Assembly (NCBI RefSeq): GCF_022427145.1
Contig: NZ_JAKSXN010000037.1
Location: 1-56,951, forward strand
Length of the DNA stretch: 56,951 bases
Reading direction: 5' to 3'
Origin: Paenibacillus timonensis
GTDB lineage: Bacteria > Bacillota > Bacilli > Paenibacillales > Paenibacillaceae
Of this stretch, positions 16,608-25,588 are shown piece by piece (position 1 is the stretch's first letter; each line of letters starts with the position of its first letter). Both the position numbers and the translations under genes were made by a program. Under the pieces are notes generated by a model. The model was not told the DNA's origin. It saw only the letters and a list, made by a program, of their open reading frames with translations, and did no database searches.

Positions 16608-17656
16608 TGGCCAAATCCGGTAAAATTACGGTGTTACCCGTCCAATCACTCGTGCAGGCGAAGAGGAAAAGAACCTTGTGGATATGCCTGCTCCTGTCCG
16701 TTCTATGTCTGGGAATGATGGTCATCAGCGTAGGGATCAGCAGCCACTACCTCCCTCCCCTGACCGTTTTAAAATCCATATTCGGCATGGCCGAACCCGG
16801 GGATCAGGTCATCGTAGTCAACCTCCGCCTGCCGCGTATCCTGATTGCCGTGCTGGTCGGGGCTTCCTTGGCCGTGGCCGGGGCTATTTTACAGGGCGTC
16901 ATCCGCAATCCGCTGGCTTCGCCCGATGTTGCGGGAATCACCGAAGGTGCCTCGCTGGGCGCCATTCTGTTTATATACCTGTTCCAGGGTACGATCTCGA
17001 TCCACTGGATGCCCCTCGCGTCGATTCTCGGCGCGTTCCTCGTCACGGCGTTGCTGTACGTCTTGGCCTGGAAAAAGGGCGCGTCCCCGCTGCGGATCAT
17101 CCTCATCGGGATCGGCGTATCTGCTGCCATTAAGTCGCTGTCGTTTATGCTGATCATCTCCGGACCGATGCAGCAGGCCAACCAGTCGCTCACGTTTATG
17201 ACCGGCAGCATCTATGGCGTCTCCTGGGAGAACGACGTGCTGACGCTGCTGCCTTGGACGGTCGTTTTGCTAATCCTGACCTGGTTGCAAGCGCGCCAAG
17301 TCAACATCCAGGCCTTGGGAGACGATATCGCCACCAGCGTAGGCTCCCGCGTACAGCTGCAGCGCTTGCTGCTGATCGTGCTCAGCGTATCGCTCGCCGG
17401 CGCTGCGGTGGCGATCGGCGGCGCCATCGCTTTTATCGGGCTGATGGCGCCGCATATGGCCCGCCGACTGACCGGCCCGTCCTTTTCCGGCGTGCTCCCG
17501 GTCAGCGCGCTGCTGGGCGCATTGATCCTGCTTGTCGCGGATCTGGTTGCCCGCACGGCTTTTTTGCCCCGGGACGTACCTGCCGGCGTTTTGACGGCCG
17601 CGATCGGAGCACCGTTCTTCATGGTGCTGCTGTACCGGAACCGAAATCGGTTTTAA
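16607..17656 (+). CDS. yfhA: Siderophore ABC transporter permease (YfhA-like, FecCD family)
   Basis: A 349-residue FecCD permease, the partner of the preceding one. A basic N-terminus of about 25 residues is followed by nine to ten membrane segments, with LRLPRILIAVLVGASLAVAGAILQG, RNPLASPDVAGITEGA, ALGDDIATSVGSRV and GAIAFIGLMAPHMARRLTG. ATG 16607 overlaps the stop of yfiZ and implies translational coupling. The same frame is open for another 1 kb upstream, but that part is antiparallel noise inside yfiZ. Controlled by the Fur box at 15532. Confidence 0.9.
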   Translation: MAKSGKITVLPVQSLVQAKRKRTLWICLLLSVLCLGMMVISVGISSHYLPPLTVLKSIFGMAEPGDQVIVVNLRLPRILIAVLVGASLAVAGAILQGVIRNPLASPDVAGITEGASLGAILFIYLFQGTISIHWMPLASILGAFLVTALLYVLAWKKGASPLRIILIGIGVSAAIKSLSFMLIISGPMQQANQSLTFMTGSIYGVSWENDVLTLLPWTVVLLILTWLQARQVNIQALGDDIATSVGSRVQLQRLLLIVLSVSLAGAAVAIGGAIAFIGLMAPHMARRLTGPSFSGVLPVSALLGALILLVADLVARTAFLPRDVPAGVLTAAIGAPFFMVLLYRNRNRF

Positions 17657-17767
17657 ACTTTAGTTCAAAATAGCGATTATCGCCTGCAGTTTTACATCTG
17701 GTACACGTAAATAGCCCATTTCTGCGAAAATGAAATGCACTTTTGCATTTGAATCGCCTAACGAACG

Positions 17768-17799
17768 AAAGCCGGCGCCCCATCAGGGACGCCGGCTTT
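17768..17799. terminator. Bidirectional terminator between yfhA and the ABC-2 operon
   Basis: Ten-base stem AAAGCCGGCG / CGCCGGCTTT with a 12-base loop between convergent operons. Confidence 0.85.
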
Positions 17800-17815
17800 A
17801 TTAAATTTAGGCAAG

Positions 17816-18601
17816 TTACGACCCTGCCCCCCTGTACCGCTTGACGCCATAGTTCCAAGCGGTTAATCCGATCGCCAGGAATACGACGCCGACCAGCGGG
17901 GTCAGCCAAGCCATTTGCCGCATCTCCTCGCGCTCCAGGAAGAGCGAAGCCGGATAGACGCCAACGAAAGCAAACGGCAAAATCCACGTCAACAGCACTT
18001 GAATCGCCCGGTTGTAAATCGTCACCGGGTAACGCCCGTACCCCTGCACGTTGTACATGAGCGGCAAGATGCCGGTCGGCGCGTCCGAGTAAAACGACAA
18101 GGAGGTCAACGTCGTATAGATTCCCGTGTAAATCGCTACAGCACTAAGCGTAAACAGCAATAACGCAGGAATCGTCCACCACTCGAAGCTGAGCCCCAAC
18201 TGTTCCCCGCTGATCGCCATGATGATGCCCCCGATGATCGAGCCGACCAGCGCCGGCGGATCAACGTTTTCCAGAAAGATCTGGAACAGGTTATAAGCCG
18301 GCCGGGTCATGATCCGGTCCATTTCGCCTTTGACGATATACCGTTCGCTGAAGTTCCACAGGTTGATGAAACAACTGAATATGCCAAACGGAACCATAAA
18401 GAAGCCGTAAACAAATACTACTTCGCTTTCGCTCCAGCCGCCAAGGCTGTTGGTGTGCATGAAGATCACAAAGATAAAAATCAGGTTCGTAGCTTGAAAC
18501 AACAGGTCCGAAATCACCTCCACCCAAAAATCGGCGCGGTAGGTCATGCGGGTTTTCATATAATTTTTCAAATATTCGCCCATGAGGCCCAAGTAGTACA
18601 T
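17816..18601 (-). CDS. ABC-2 type exporter permease, third gene of the trio
   Basis: A 261-residue membrane protein with six predicted segments, of the DUF990/ABC-2 permease type. Recognisable parts are the amphipathic start EYLKNYMKTRMTYRADFWVE, GEMDRIMTRPAYNLFQIFLE and a late VQGYGRYPVTIYNR...LPFAFVGVYPA stretch. I chose the ATG at 18601, preceded by TTAAGGGAAG, 7 bases after the previous gene's stop. It should pair with the next-described permease and the ATPase. The substrate is unknown; related trios have been linked to drug, viologen or lipid export. Confidence 0.85.
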   Translation of the reverse strand: MYYLGLMGEYLKNYMKTRMTYRADFWVEVISDLLFQATNLIFIFVIFMHTNSLGGWSESEVVFVYGFFMVPFGIFSCFINLWNFSERYIVKGEMDRIMTRPAYNLFQIFLENVDPPALVGSIIGGIIMAISGEQLGLSFEWWTIPALLLFTLSAVAIYTGIYTTLTSLSFYSDAPTGILPLMYNVQGYGRYPVTIYNRAIQVLLTWILPFAFVGVYPASLFLEREEMRQMAWLTPLVGVVFLAIGLTAWNYGVKRYRGAGS

Positions 18602-18608
18602 GCTTCCC

Positions 18609-19412
18609 TTAACCCCCTTGCACGAACAGGCGTTTCCGCGAAGCGCGGTACAACCCAATCATCGGAATGAGCAGGATGACGAACCAGACGACCTGAATGC
18701 CGAGCACGCTCCAGATCGAAGCGCCTTGAATCCGGCCGGTAAAGACCGAACCCGGCAAATACGTGATCGCTTGGAACGGAAGGAACGACATGATGCCGCC
18801 CAGCCAGGACGGAAACAGGCTGATTGGGATGATCAAGCCCGAGAACAAATCGACGACAACGCGCTTCATGCGCATAAAGCCTTCGTTATTTTCCACGAAA
18901 AAGGACATCAGTCCCGTGATCACGTTCAATTGCGAGTTGATCAGAAAACTGAAGAACAACATCACAAGGAACCCTGCCCAAGCGCTCGCCTCGGTCGGCA
19001 GCTTGACCGGAAAGAGCAGCATGGCAATCGCCATGCCCGGAACCATCAGCATCATGAAGCGGAACATGCCTTCGCCGAAGCCTTGCATCATTTTGACAAT
19101 GAGATAGTTATAAGGGCGGATGAATTGAATCGCGATGCTTCCGTCGCGAATGTCCGTGGAGATCTCCCGGTCCAGGTTGTTGAAATAAAACGCCCGGGCC
19201 ATCCAGGAAACGGCCAGGTAAGTCGTCATCTGCGAGGCGGTAAAGCCGCCCAGCTCGCCGCCGCTGCCGTAGATCGCTTTCCACGTAAAATAGTAAACCC
19301 CGATATTGAGTGAATAAATCAAGATGCCCGAATAATAGTTCACCCGATACGCCAGCATCGTCAAAAATCGGATGCGGATAAAATCGAGGTACGCCCCCCA
19401 CTGGTTAGACAT
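18609..19412 (-). CDS. ABC-2 type exporter permease, second gene of the trio
   Basis: A 267-residue membrane protein with about six segments. It shares the pattern of its neighbour: DFIRIRFLTMLAYRVNYYSG start, DGSIAIQFIRPYNYLIVKM coupling region and a FLPFQAITYLPGSVFTG block. Start ATG 19412 follows GGAAGGTG and overlaps the end of the ATPase gene by 8 bases, so the two are translationally coupled. Confidence 0.85.
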   Translation of the reverse strand: MSNQWGAYLDFIRIRFLTMLAYRVNYYSGILIYSLNIGVYYFTWKAIYGSGGELGGFTASQMTTYLAVSWMARAFYFNNLDREISTDIRDGSIAIQFIRPYNYLIVKMMQGFGEGMFRFMMLMVPGMAIAMLLFPVKLPTEASAWAGFLVMLFFSFLINSQLNVITGLMSFFVENNEGFMRMKRVVVDLFSGLIIPISLFPSWLGGIMSFLPFQAITYLPGSVFTGRIQGASIWSVLGIQVVWFVILLIPMIGLYRASRKRLFVQGG

Positions 19413-20457
19413 GGATGACTGCACCTTCCTTGCTCTCCGCATCCGAATCCGCCGGTTTGTCCGCCGAACCGGATTGGTAGATGCTGCGGACGATTTCGTC
19501 GGTATTGGTTTCGATGATTTTGATGTCGGTAATGTCCGCTTGACCGACTACCTGCCCCAGCACCTCGGAGACGCCGATGTCCCGCGGGATCCAGACCTTG
19601 GCGTTCAGGTCGTTTTCCGCCGTCCAGATGACGGGCAGCGTTCCCGTCCAGCCCCGCAGTTGCTCGAGCTTGGTGGCAGTTCCGAACTGGAACAGCACCT
19701 CCTTGCCCGTCCCCCAGCGGTCCTTCAGCTCTTCCAGGCCGCCGTCGTAAATGATCCGGCCGTCGTCAAGCATGATCACCCGGGAGCAAAGCGCTTCGAT
19801 GTCCTGCAGGTCATGCGTCGTCAACAGGATCGTCGTGCCGTATTCACGGTTCATATCCTTGAGAAAATCGCGAATTTCCGATTTGACCACGATGTCCAGA
19901 CCAATCGTCGGCTCGTCCAGAAAGACGATCGACGGATTGTGCAGCAGCGCGGCTACCAGTTCGCAGCGCATCCGTTGGCCCAGGCTCAGCTTACGTACCG
20001 GACGGTTCAGCAGCTCCTGCAGTTGAAGGCGTTCTACCAGTTCATCGAGCCGTTTCTTGTATTCGGCCTGCGGCACCCGGTAGACCTTGCGCAGCAGCTC
20101 GAACGACTCGATCACGCCGATGTCCCACCAGAGCTGGCTGCGCTGACCGAAGACGACGCCGATGTGCTGCACGAACTTCTCGCGTTCGGCGTACGGCACG
20201 AAGCCGCCGACCTTCAAATGGCCCGACGTCGGCACGAGTATGCCGGTGAGCATTTTGATCGTCGTCGATTTGCCGGCCCCGTTCTCCCCGATATATCCGC
20301 AGATCTCCCCCTCCGGAATCTGAAACGAAATATCTTTCACGGCGGCCACTTCATTGTATTCCCGCTTGAATAAATCAAGAAAGGCCCCCTTGAGGCCTTC
20401 GCGGTTTTTCTGCACCTTAAATGTCTTGCGCAAATCGCGCACTTCAATGGCAGCCAT
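19405..20457 (-). CDS. ABC transporter ATP-binding protein of the ABC-2 trio
   Basis: A 350-residue ATPase. It has Walker A GENGAGKSTTIKML near 54-67, the signature LSLGQRMR near 153, Walker B IVFLDEPTIGLD near 176 and the switch His in LLTTHDL. The 120-residue C-terminal extension beyond the catalytic domain is typical of ATPases that serve DUF990-type permeases. ATG 20457 has GAGGG 5 bases upstream. First gene of the operon. Confidence 0.9.
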   Translation of the reverse strand: MAAIEVRDLRKTFKVQKNREGLKGAFLDLFKREYNEVAAVKDISFQIPEGEICGYIGENGAGKSTTIKMLTGILVPTSGHLKVGGFVPYAEREKFVQHIGVVFGQRSQLWWDIGVIESFELLRKVYRVPQAEYKKRLDELVERLQLQELLNRPVRKLSLGQRMRCELVAALLHNPSIVFLDEPTIGLDIVVKSEIRDFLKDMNREYGTTILLTTHDLQDIEALCSRVIMLDDGRIIYDGGLEELKDRWGTGKEVLFQFGTATKLEQLRGWTGTLPVIWTAENDLNAKVWIPRDIGVSEVLGQVVGQADITDIKIIETNTDEIVRSIYQSGSADKPADSDAESKEGAVIHV

Positions 20458-20630
20458 GGTATCCCTCACTTTGAATCAATTTATAGTCCGCTAAAAATTA
20501 TATAGTAACTTCCATCAAAGCACCATACCCTCTTTATAACATTATCCCTTTGAATCAAAGAGCAGAACGACGCCCAACGCAACGCAGGCATTTGTGATTG
20601 CACCCTTATTAAAAGGGATAATACATGCAA

Positions 20631-20658
20631 AGTGACTGAGGAAATGCTCCCCAGTCAC
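20631..20658 (-). terminator. Likely terminator after the response regulator
   Basis: Hairpin GTGACTG / CAGTCAC with an inner GG/CC pair, 8 bases beyond the response-regulator stop on the minus strand. The T-tract is short. The stretch from here to the ATPase start at 20457 shows nothing else convincing. Confidence 0.5.
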
Positions 20659-20665
20659 CCCCCAA

Positions 20666-21358
20666 CTATAGATTAAAGCGGTAACCGACGCCCCAGATCG
20701 TCTCAATATACTGCGGCTGCGACGGATCCCGCTCGATTTTCTCCCTCAGCTTGCTGATGTAGACGGTGACGGAAGCCAGGTCGCCCAGCGAATCCATCCC
20801 CCATATCTTCTCGAACAAATCATCCTTTGAAAATACCCGGTTCGGATGCATCGCCATAAACAGCAGCAAATCGTATTCTTTCCCCGTCAGCGTCAGCTCC
20901 GTGCCATTGACCGACACCTTCCGTGACATTTTATCGATATGCAAGCCGCGGATGCGCAGCTCGTCTTTGTCAGCCGGGCGGGAATGGCTCGTGAGCCGTT
21001 CATACCGGGCCAAATGCGCTTTGATCCGGGCCATCAGCTCACCCACGCTGAACGGCTTGCTCACGTAATCGTCGGCACCTAAACCAAGACCGCGGATTTT
21101 ATCGATGTCTTCCTTTTTCGCCGAAACCATCAGGATCGGAATGTCCTTGGCTTCGCGCACTTGCTTGCAAATCTCGTAGCCGTCTACGCCCGGCAGCATC
21201 AGGTCGAGCACGAGCAGGTCATACGGCTCCGAAAGCGCCAGCCGAAGCCCCTCATCCCCGTTCGGGGCGATATCCGCCGCATACCCGCTCGCCTGCAAAT
21301 AATCCCGCTCCACCTCCGCGATAACGGGATCGTCCTCAATAATCAAGATTCGTTTCAT
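20666..21358 (-). CDS. OmpR-family response regulator
   Basis: A 230-residue regulator. The receiver domain (1-120) has the acidic pocket EDD at 8-10, phospho-acceptor D52 (VLDLMLPG), S/A-K near MVSAKK and the conserved KPF. The DNA-binding winged helix (about 130-230) ends in IETIWGVGYRF. It overlaps the kinase stop by 4 bases (ATGA), so kinase and regulator are coupled, with the kinase gene first. It probably controls the upstream ABC transporter and secreted protein genes. Confidence 0.93.
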   Translation of the reverse strand: MKRILIIEDDPVIAEVERDYLQASGYAADIAPNGDEGLRLALSEPYDLLVLDLMLPGVDGYEICKQVREAKDIPILMVSAKKEDIDKIRGLGLGADDYVSKPFSVGELMARIKAHLARYERLTSHSRPADKDELRIRGLHIDKMSRKVSVNGTELTLTGKEYDLLLFMAMHPNRVFSKDDLFEKIWGMDSLGDLASVTVYISKLREKIERDPSQPQYIETIWGVGYRFNL

Positions 21359-22884
21359 TTCGCTTCACCGTCCGTCCTTGGATGTGCTTGCGCCTGCCTT
21401 GGCAGCGTGAAAGAAATCGCCGTCCCCACGCCGGCCCGGCTGTCCGCCCGCACGATCCCGCCATGCGCTTCGATGATTTGCCGAACGATGGCGAGGCCCA
21501 ATCCGCTGCCGCTTCGGCCGCTCTGACTGCTCCGTGAAGCTTCGGCCCGGTAGAACCGCTCGAATACCTTCGGCAATGCATCTTCTTCTATGCCGGCTCC
21601 GTTGTCCCGGATGCGGACGAGCGCCTCGCGAGGGTTGGCTTCGAGTTCCAGGGTCAAGCGTTGGTCCGGCTTATTCATATAATGCAAACTGTTCTCGGCA
21701 ATATTCATGAGCACCCGCTTGAGTTTATCCCGGTCGGCTGCGACGTATAACGGGCGCTCCACCGCGGCACTAAAATCGATTTGCACCTGTGCGAGGCGGG
21801 GGTCCGCCTTCAACTCTTCGCTGCACCCTTGCAGAAAGGCGTATACGTCCACCGGCTCAAAATCAAAAGGCAGGCGCTTCAAATCCAGCTTGGAGAACAG
21901 GAACAGCTCCTCGATCATCCGGTCCATGTCATCCGCTTTTTGTCCGATCATGCGGATATATTTATCGCGTTTCTCTTCGGTATCAGCCACGCGGTCGCGC
22001 AGCCCTTCGACGCAAGCTTTGATCCCGGTGATCGGCGTTTTCAGATCATGCGAAATATTGGACAGCATCTCCTTCCGGTTCTCCTCATACTGAAGCTGCA
22101 AATGGATCGAATGCTTCAACCGTTCGCGCATCTCCTCGAAAGCTTCCCCCACTTCGCCGAATTCATCCTTGCGCTGCATGAGGAGCGGACGGTCCAGCTC
22201 GCCTTCCTTGATGCGTTCCGCCGCACGTTTGAGCGTGTATAAAGGGCGAAGGATGCTGCGGGACACGAAAAACGTCAGCAGCAGGTTAGTAAACGCCACG
22301 ATAAGCAGCAGCGAAAAAAACATCAGCGGCATAAACCGGGACATTTTGCCCAACAGCGGATTTAAATCGGATAAGAGGTACAGGGTTCCGGCGCTTTGGT
22401 CGCCAAAGGCAAAATCTACGCGTTCAGCCGTATAACGGCCCCCAACTTCCGGCCCCCGGCCCATCATCCATCGCGAATGTTCTTCCTGATCGGCATCGAT
22501 CCGGGCTAACTCCGCTTCCAGACCTTCTTGCTCCACATCGTCGGAAGCAAACGCCACCTGACCGTTTCGAACGACCACGAGACCGGCTTGAAGTCCCTGA
22601 AGCTTCTCTCCCGTCTCAGCCAGAAACTTCGGATCGGCGAGCAACTCCGGATCCTGTTCCGCGACGAACTTGACGCCGTTCATCAACTGTTCGCGCTCGT
22701 TGATTTTCTCCCAAAATTCCGACAACGCGTGCCCGTGGAACTGAAAGCCGTCGGAACCGTTCACGGCGGCCTCTCCGGTGCCAAAGAAAACGCGCGTCAG
22801 CACCATGGCGGTGAGCAGCGTCAAAAAAATGGGGATCAACACCATCGCGATATAGGATAAAATCAGTCTTAACCGGATCGTCAT
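21355..22884 (-). CDS. Sensor histidine kinase with extracytoplasmic sensor domain
   Basis: A 509-residue kinase. A first membrane helix (about 8-33) is followed by an external domain of about 150 residues and a second helix (about 184-207), then HAMP (about 208-260). HisKA follows with phospho-acceptor H279 in SNISHDLKTPITGIKA, and a full HATPase domain carries N-box NIAENSLHY, DNGAGI and GSGLGLAIV. The external domain is not one I recognise. The gene starts 24 bases after the ABC permease stop, placing sensor and transporter in one operon. Confidence 0.92.
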   Translation of the reverse strand: MTIRLRLILSYIAMVLIPIFLTLLTAMVLTRVFFGTGEAAVNGSDGFQFHGHALSEFWEKINEREQLMNGVKFVAEQDPELLADPKFLAETGEKLQGLQAGLVVVRNGQVAFASDDVEQEGLEAELARIDADQEEHSRWMMGRGPEVGGRYTAERVDFAFGDQSAGTLYLLSDLNPLLGKMSRFMPLMFFSLLLIVAFTNLLLTFFVSRSILRPLYTLKRAAERIKEGELDRPLLMQRKDEFGEVGEAFEEMRERLKHSIHLQLQYEENRKEMLSNISHDLKTPITGIKACVEGLRDRVADTEEKRDKYIRMIGQKADDMDRMIEELFLFSKLDLKRLPFDFEPVDVYAFLQGCSEELKADPRLAQVQIDFSAAVERPLYVAADRDKLKRVLMNIAENSLHYMNKPDQRLTLELEANPREALVRIRDNGAGIEEDALPKVFERFYRAEASRSSQSGRSGSGLGLAIVRQIIEAHGGIVRADSRAGVGTAISFTLPRQAQAHPRTDGEAK

Positions 22885-22908
22885 CAGCGGCCGTTCCTTT
22901 CAAGGGAA

Positions 22909-23658
22909 TCAAAATGACTTGCGTTCAAAGCGGGTGATGCTGCTTACATAAGCCATCATACTATAAGCGAGCAAAATGAAAAACGATTGCAGCAGTTTGC
23001 CGCCTCCGGCCCCGTTACCAACCCATAAGGCGTGCCAATCCGTATAGGCGAACGGAGACCAAATTGCAAGGGCCGGGAACAAGACCGGCAACAGCTTCGC
23101 AGCGGCGTAGACCAGAATCATGGAGCCCAGGGCCGCAGCGCTGTTCGCGAAGAACATCGCGATCCATACGGCGATCAGGATAAGCGCTGCCATCGGCACG
23201 ATCGACACCGTATAGGCGATCAAGCTGTCCGTCCATTCGCGCATCGGTGATACGGAGAACGACAGTAATCCGCTAAGCGCGGAAGCGATCCAAGCGGTGG
23301 CCAAGACTGCCGCAGCGGCCGAGCCGAGCGCAAGCGCCTTGGCGGCGAATAGCTTGGCGCGGGTCACCGGACGCACCAGCGTGAGCTTCATCGTACGTGC
23401 GGCGGTTTCGCCGGGAAACAAATCGGCAGCCGACATAAACAGATAGAGCGGCAGCAAGAAGCCGGTGAACAGATTGAGCGTTAATACGGATACCTGCCCG
23501 CCCAGCGCGGAGGTCAGACCCAAGGCCCGGCCAAGGAGACCGATGCCCAGCGTTAATATCACCGGGATAAGGACGGCCAAAGCGAGAACCGCTTTGGTTC
23601 TTTTTCGCAGCCACAGCTTCTCCGCTTCGTTACGCCAGCTTGCCAGCAGTGCGTTCAT
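22909..23658 (-). CDS. ABC-2 type permease
   Basis: A 249-residue membrane protein with about six transmembrane segments in the layout of bacteriocin/lantibiotic-immunity-type ABC-2 permeases: N-terminal NEAEKLWLRKRTKA, then helices, with GETAARTMKLTLVRPVTRAKLF's key TLVRPV and R-x-K-L-F coupling motif. I chose the ATG at 23658 (MNALLASW), with AAAGGAG 9 bases before it. The start lies inside the ATPase gene (29-base overlap), so the two are made together. Confidence 0.87.
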   Translation of the reverse strand: MNALLASWRNEAEKLWLRKRTKAVLALAVLIPVILTLGIGLLGRALGLTSALGGQVSVLTLNLFTGFLLPLYLFMSAADLFPGETAARTMKLTLVRPVTRAKLFAAKALALGSAAAAVLATAWIASALSGLLSFSVSPMREWTDSLIAYTVSIVPMAALILIAVWIAMFFANSAAALGSMILVYAAAKLLPVLFPALAIWSPFAYTDWHALWVGNGAGGGKLLQSFFILLAYSMMAYVSSITRFERKSF

Positions 23659-24388
23659 GAACATCCGCTCCTTTCGCAGATTGGATTGCGTCCAAATAAT
23701 AATCTTCCAGCGAAACGTCCGGCGGCACGATTTCATAACGGCGGCCAAAACGGATTAATTCTCCGACGTGAAGGATCCCGACGGTCGTCACGATCGGTTC
23801 GAGATGGCTTAACATATGGCTGGAGATCAGAAAAGCAATCCCCTCTTCGCGTGCCAGCCGGGCGATCGTTTGACGAAGCTCCACCATTCCTTCAATATCC
23901 AGCCCGTTCGTCGGTTCGTCGAGGATCACGAGCTTCGGATCCGGCAGCAAAGCCGCCGCCAACGCCAAGCGCTGCTTCATCCCCAGGGAATAATGCTTCG
24001 CCCGCTCGTGCTGATAAGGCGCCAAACCCGTCATTTCCAGCACGTCGTCGATCCGTGAGGCCGGCAGGCCCGGATAGTAGCGAGCCGCTTGACGAAGATT
24101 CTGCCTGCCCGTCATATATTCGTAAGCATCGGCCGCCTCGATCACGCACCCTACGCGAGTCATGGCCTGCTCGTAGTGCGTATTCAGGTCGGAGCCAAAT
24201 AGCCGGATCGTGCCTTCGTCGGGCCGGCATAATCCGGTGATCGCTTTGAGCAGGGTCGTCTTGCCGGCTCCGTTCTGCCCGAACAGACCCACGATGTCCC
24301 CGGCTTTAACGCTCAGGCTGACCTTGCCGATCCCGCGTCCGTTACCGAACCGCTTACTTACCCCTTGCGCCTCCAAAAGCGTCTCCAC
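23630..24388 (-). CDS. ABC transporter ATP-binding protein (BcrA-like)
   Basis: A 252-residue ATPase with Walker A GQNGAGKTTLLKAI, signature YSLGMKQRLALAAALL, Walker B LVILDEPTNGLD and the H-switch in SSHMLSHLE. The size and the short ABC-only layout match BcrA/YhcG-type subunits that pair with an ABC-2 permease for peptide-antibiotic resistance or self-immunity. The chosen GTG at 24388 follows AGAGGAG. An in-frame upstream start has no such site. Confidence 0.9.
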   Translation of the reverse strand: METLLEAQGVSKRFGNGRGIGKVSLSVKAGDIVGLFGQNGAGKTTLLKAITGLCRPDEGTIRLFGSDLNTHYEQAMTRVGCVIEAADAYEYMTGRQNLRQAARYYPGLPASRIDDVLEMTGLAPYQHERAKHYSLGMKQRLALAAALLPDPKLVILDEPTNGLDIEGMVELRQTIARLAREEGIAFLISSHMLSHLEPIVTTVGILHVGELIRFGRRYEIVPPDVSLEDYYLDAIQSAKGADVHERTAGKLA

Positions 24389-24423
24389 ACGCTTCAACTC
24401 CTCTCGGTAAGTTCTATATAGCA

Positions 24424-24447
24424 ATGCCGGGCCGTCTGGCCCGGCAT
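24424..24447 (-). terminator. GC-rich hairpin inside the five-gene unit
   Basis: ATGCCGGGCC / GGCCCGGCAT, a perfect 10-bp stem with a 4-base loop, 15 bases after the secreted-protein stop. There is no T-tract, so it may attenuate or protect the upstream mRNA and leave the secreted protein gene more highly expressed than the transporter. Confidence 0.5.
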
Positions 24448-24462
24448 CCGGCTAAATCCCTT

Positions 24463-25410
24463 TTAACGATGCCAATACGGCATAGATTCCCGGCGTTCGA
24501 TCGTTTCGACCCGCTTCCCGGTCAAGTCCACGGTGTCCGGGGTCGTTTGGCCAAAGCCGGACAGATCAAAACTGGCTTTGATGACAACTTCATGCGCTTG
24601 CCCTGCCTCGTCCGTTCCGCTGACGATCATTTGCCCTTGTTGGTGCTCCACAAGTTGATCCTTGTTGATGTCCGCGTCAAAACGGATGTCCTCGACCTTC
24701 ACGTCTTTCGTTAAGGCCGGGAGATCGAAGTCCATCAAGGAAGGATGCATCGACATCATCGCGTTGGATGATGCCCCGGTCATCATGCCGTGTCCCCTAT
24801 GTGCGTCCCGGCCGCCTTCCGCCATCATCTTGTCGGCAGCGGCCATATGTCCTGCCGCGAGGGAGCCTGCCGCCTGAACGATCGCCGGAATTTGGCTTCC
24901 GCTCAAATGCAGCGTGGTTTGTTTACCGCCGGAAGGCAGCTCCTGCACCGTGGCCAAATCTTTGATATTGCCCATCAATGCCTCCATCAGTTGCTCCGCA
25001 TGCTGCGGCGGATCAAAATCCCCGTCCCCGAACCGCTGCTCATCTTCCGCAAGCGGTAAGACACGGTAAGTGCCGGCATCGTCGCCGCCGACGAACACCA
25101 TTTTCCCTTCTTGTTTATACGCTTGGAACGTTTGGGTTCCCGAAGCCCCGGTCACCTCGATGTTTGCGCTCAGAGTGTCCTTCTCTTTGTTTAGCTTGAC
25201 CTCGAGCTTGGCGTTCACAATCGTCTTGCCGTTGTCGGTCACGACGATGCTGCCTTGGTTCGTTAAGCTGGATGTTGCATACGTCTGCTTGATCGCGGTT
25301 TTGTACGTTTCATACCCGGACGTTCCCGCCATGGCGGACAATCCGCTGCCGAGCAGCAGGGCAGCCCCGATCCCGAACACCGCTCCGCGTTTGATCCATT
25401 TTTGGTTCAT
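24463..25410 (-). CDS. Secreted protein with Met/His-rich segment, unknown function
   Basis: A 315-residue exported protein. The N-terminus has a classical signal peptide (MNQKWIKRGAVF, hydrophobic core, cleavage likely after AMA near 28). The mature part looks like beta-strand repeats (SIVVTDNGKTIVNAKLEV; MIVSGTDEAGQAHEVVIKASFDL). Between about 185 and 230 is a segment dense in Met and His, with GHMAAADKMM, DAHRGHGMM and NAMMSMHPSLM: about ten Met and five His in 45 residues, a composition seen in copper- or silver-binding proteins. Domain identity is unknown to me. It is first in the unit leading to the ABC transporter and two-component genes. Confidence 0.8.
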   Translation of the reverse strand: MNQKWIKRGAVFGIGAALLLGSGLSAMAGTSGYETYKTAIKQTYATSSLTNQGSIVVTDNGKTIVNAKLEVKLNKEKDTLSANIEVTGASGTQTFQAYKQEGKMVFVGGDDAGTYRVLPLAEDEQRFGDGDFDPPQHAEQLMEALMGNIKDLATVQELPSGGKQTTLHLSGSQIPAIVQAAGSLAAGHMAAADKMMAEGGRDAHRGHGMMTGASSNAMMSMHPSLMDFDLPALTKDVKVEDIRFDADINKDQLVEHQQGQMIVSGTDEAGQAHEVVIKASFDLSGFGQTTPDTVDLTGKRVETIERRESMPYWHR

Positions 25411-25502
25411 CTTCGACTTCCTTTCCCTTTTGTTTTTGTCCTTCCTCTCTAAGCTTAGCCCCCGGCTCTAAAGCGCTTCTAAATGAAATCTTAAAAAAGT
25501 AT

Positions 25503-25548
25503 AAAAAAGCCGGCTTAAAGTCTAATGAAAGACTGTAAGCCGGCTTTT
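25503..25548. terminator. Bidirectional terminator
   Basis: AAAAAAGCCGGCTTA...TAAGCCGGCTTTT hairpin with an additional AGTC/GACT inner stem. It lies downstream of the phosphodiesterase gene and upstream of the secreted-protein gene. Confidence 0.85.
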
Positions 25549-25588
25549 GCGCCGTGATTTCCTAAATCCAGGATATGGATAATCGTTC

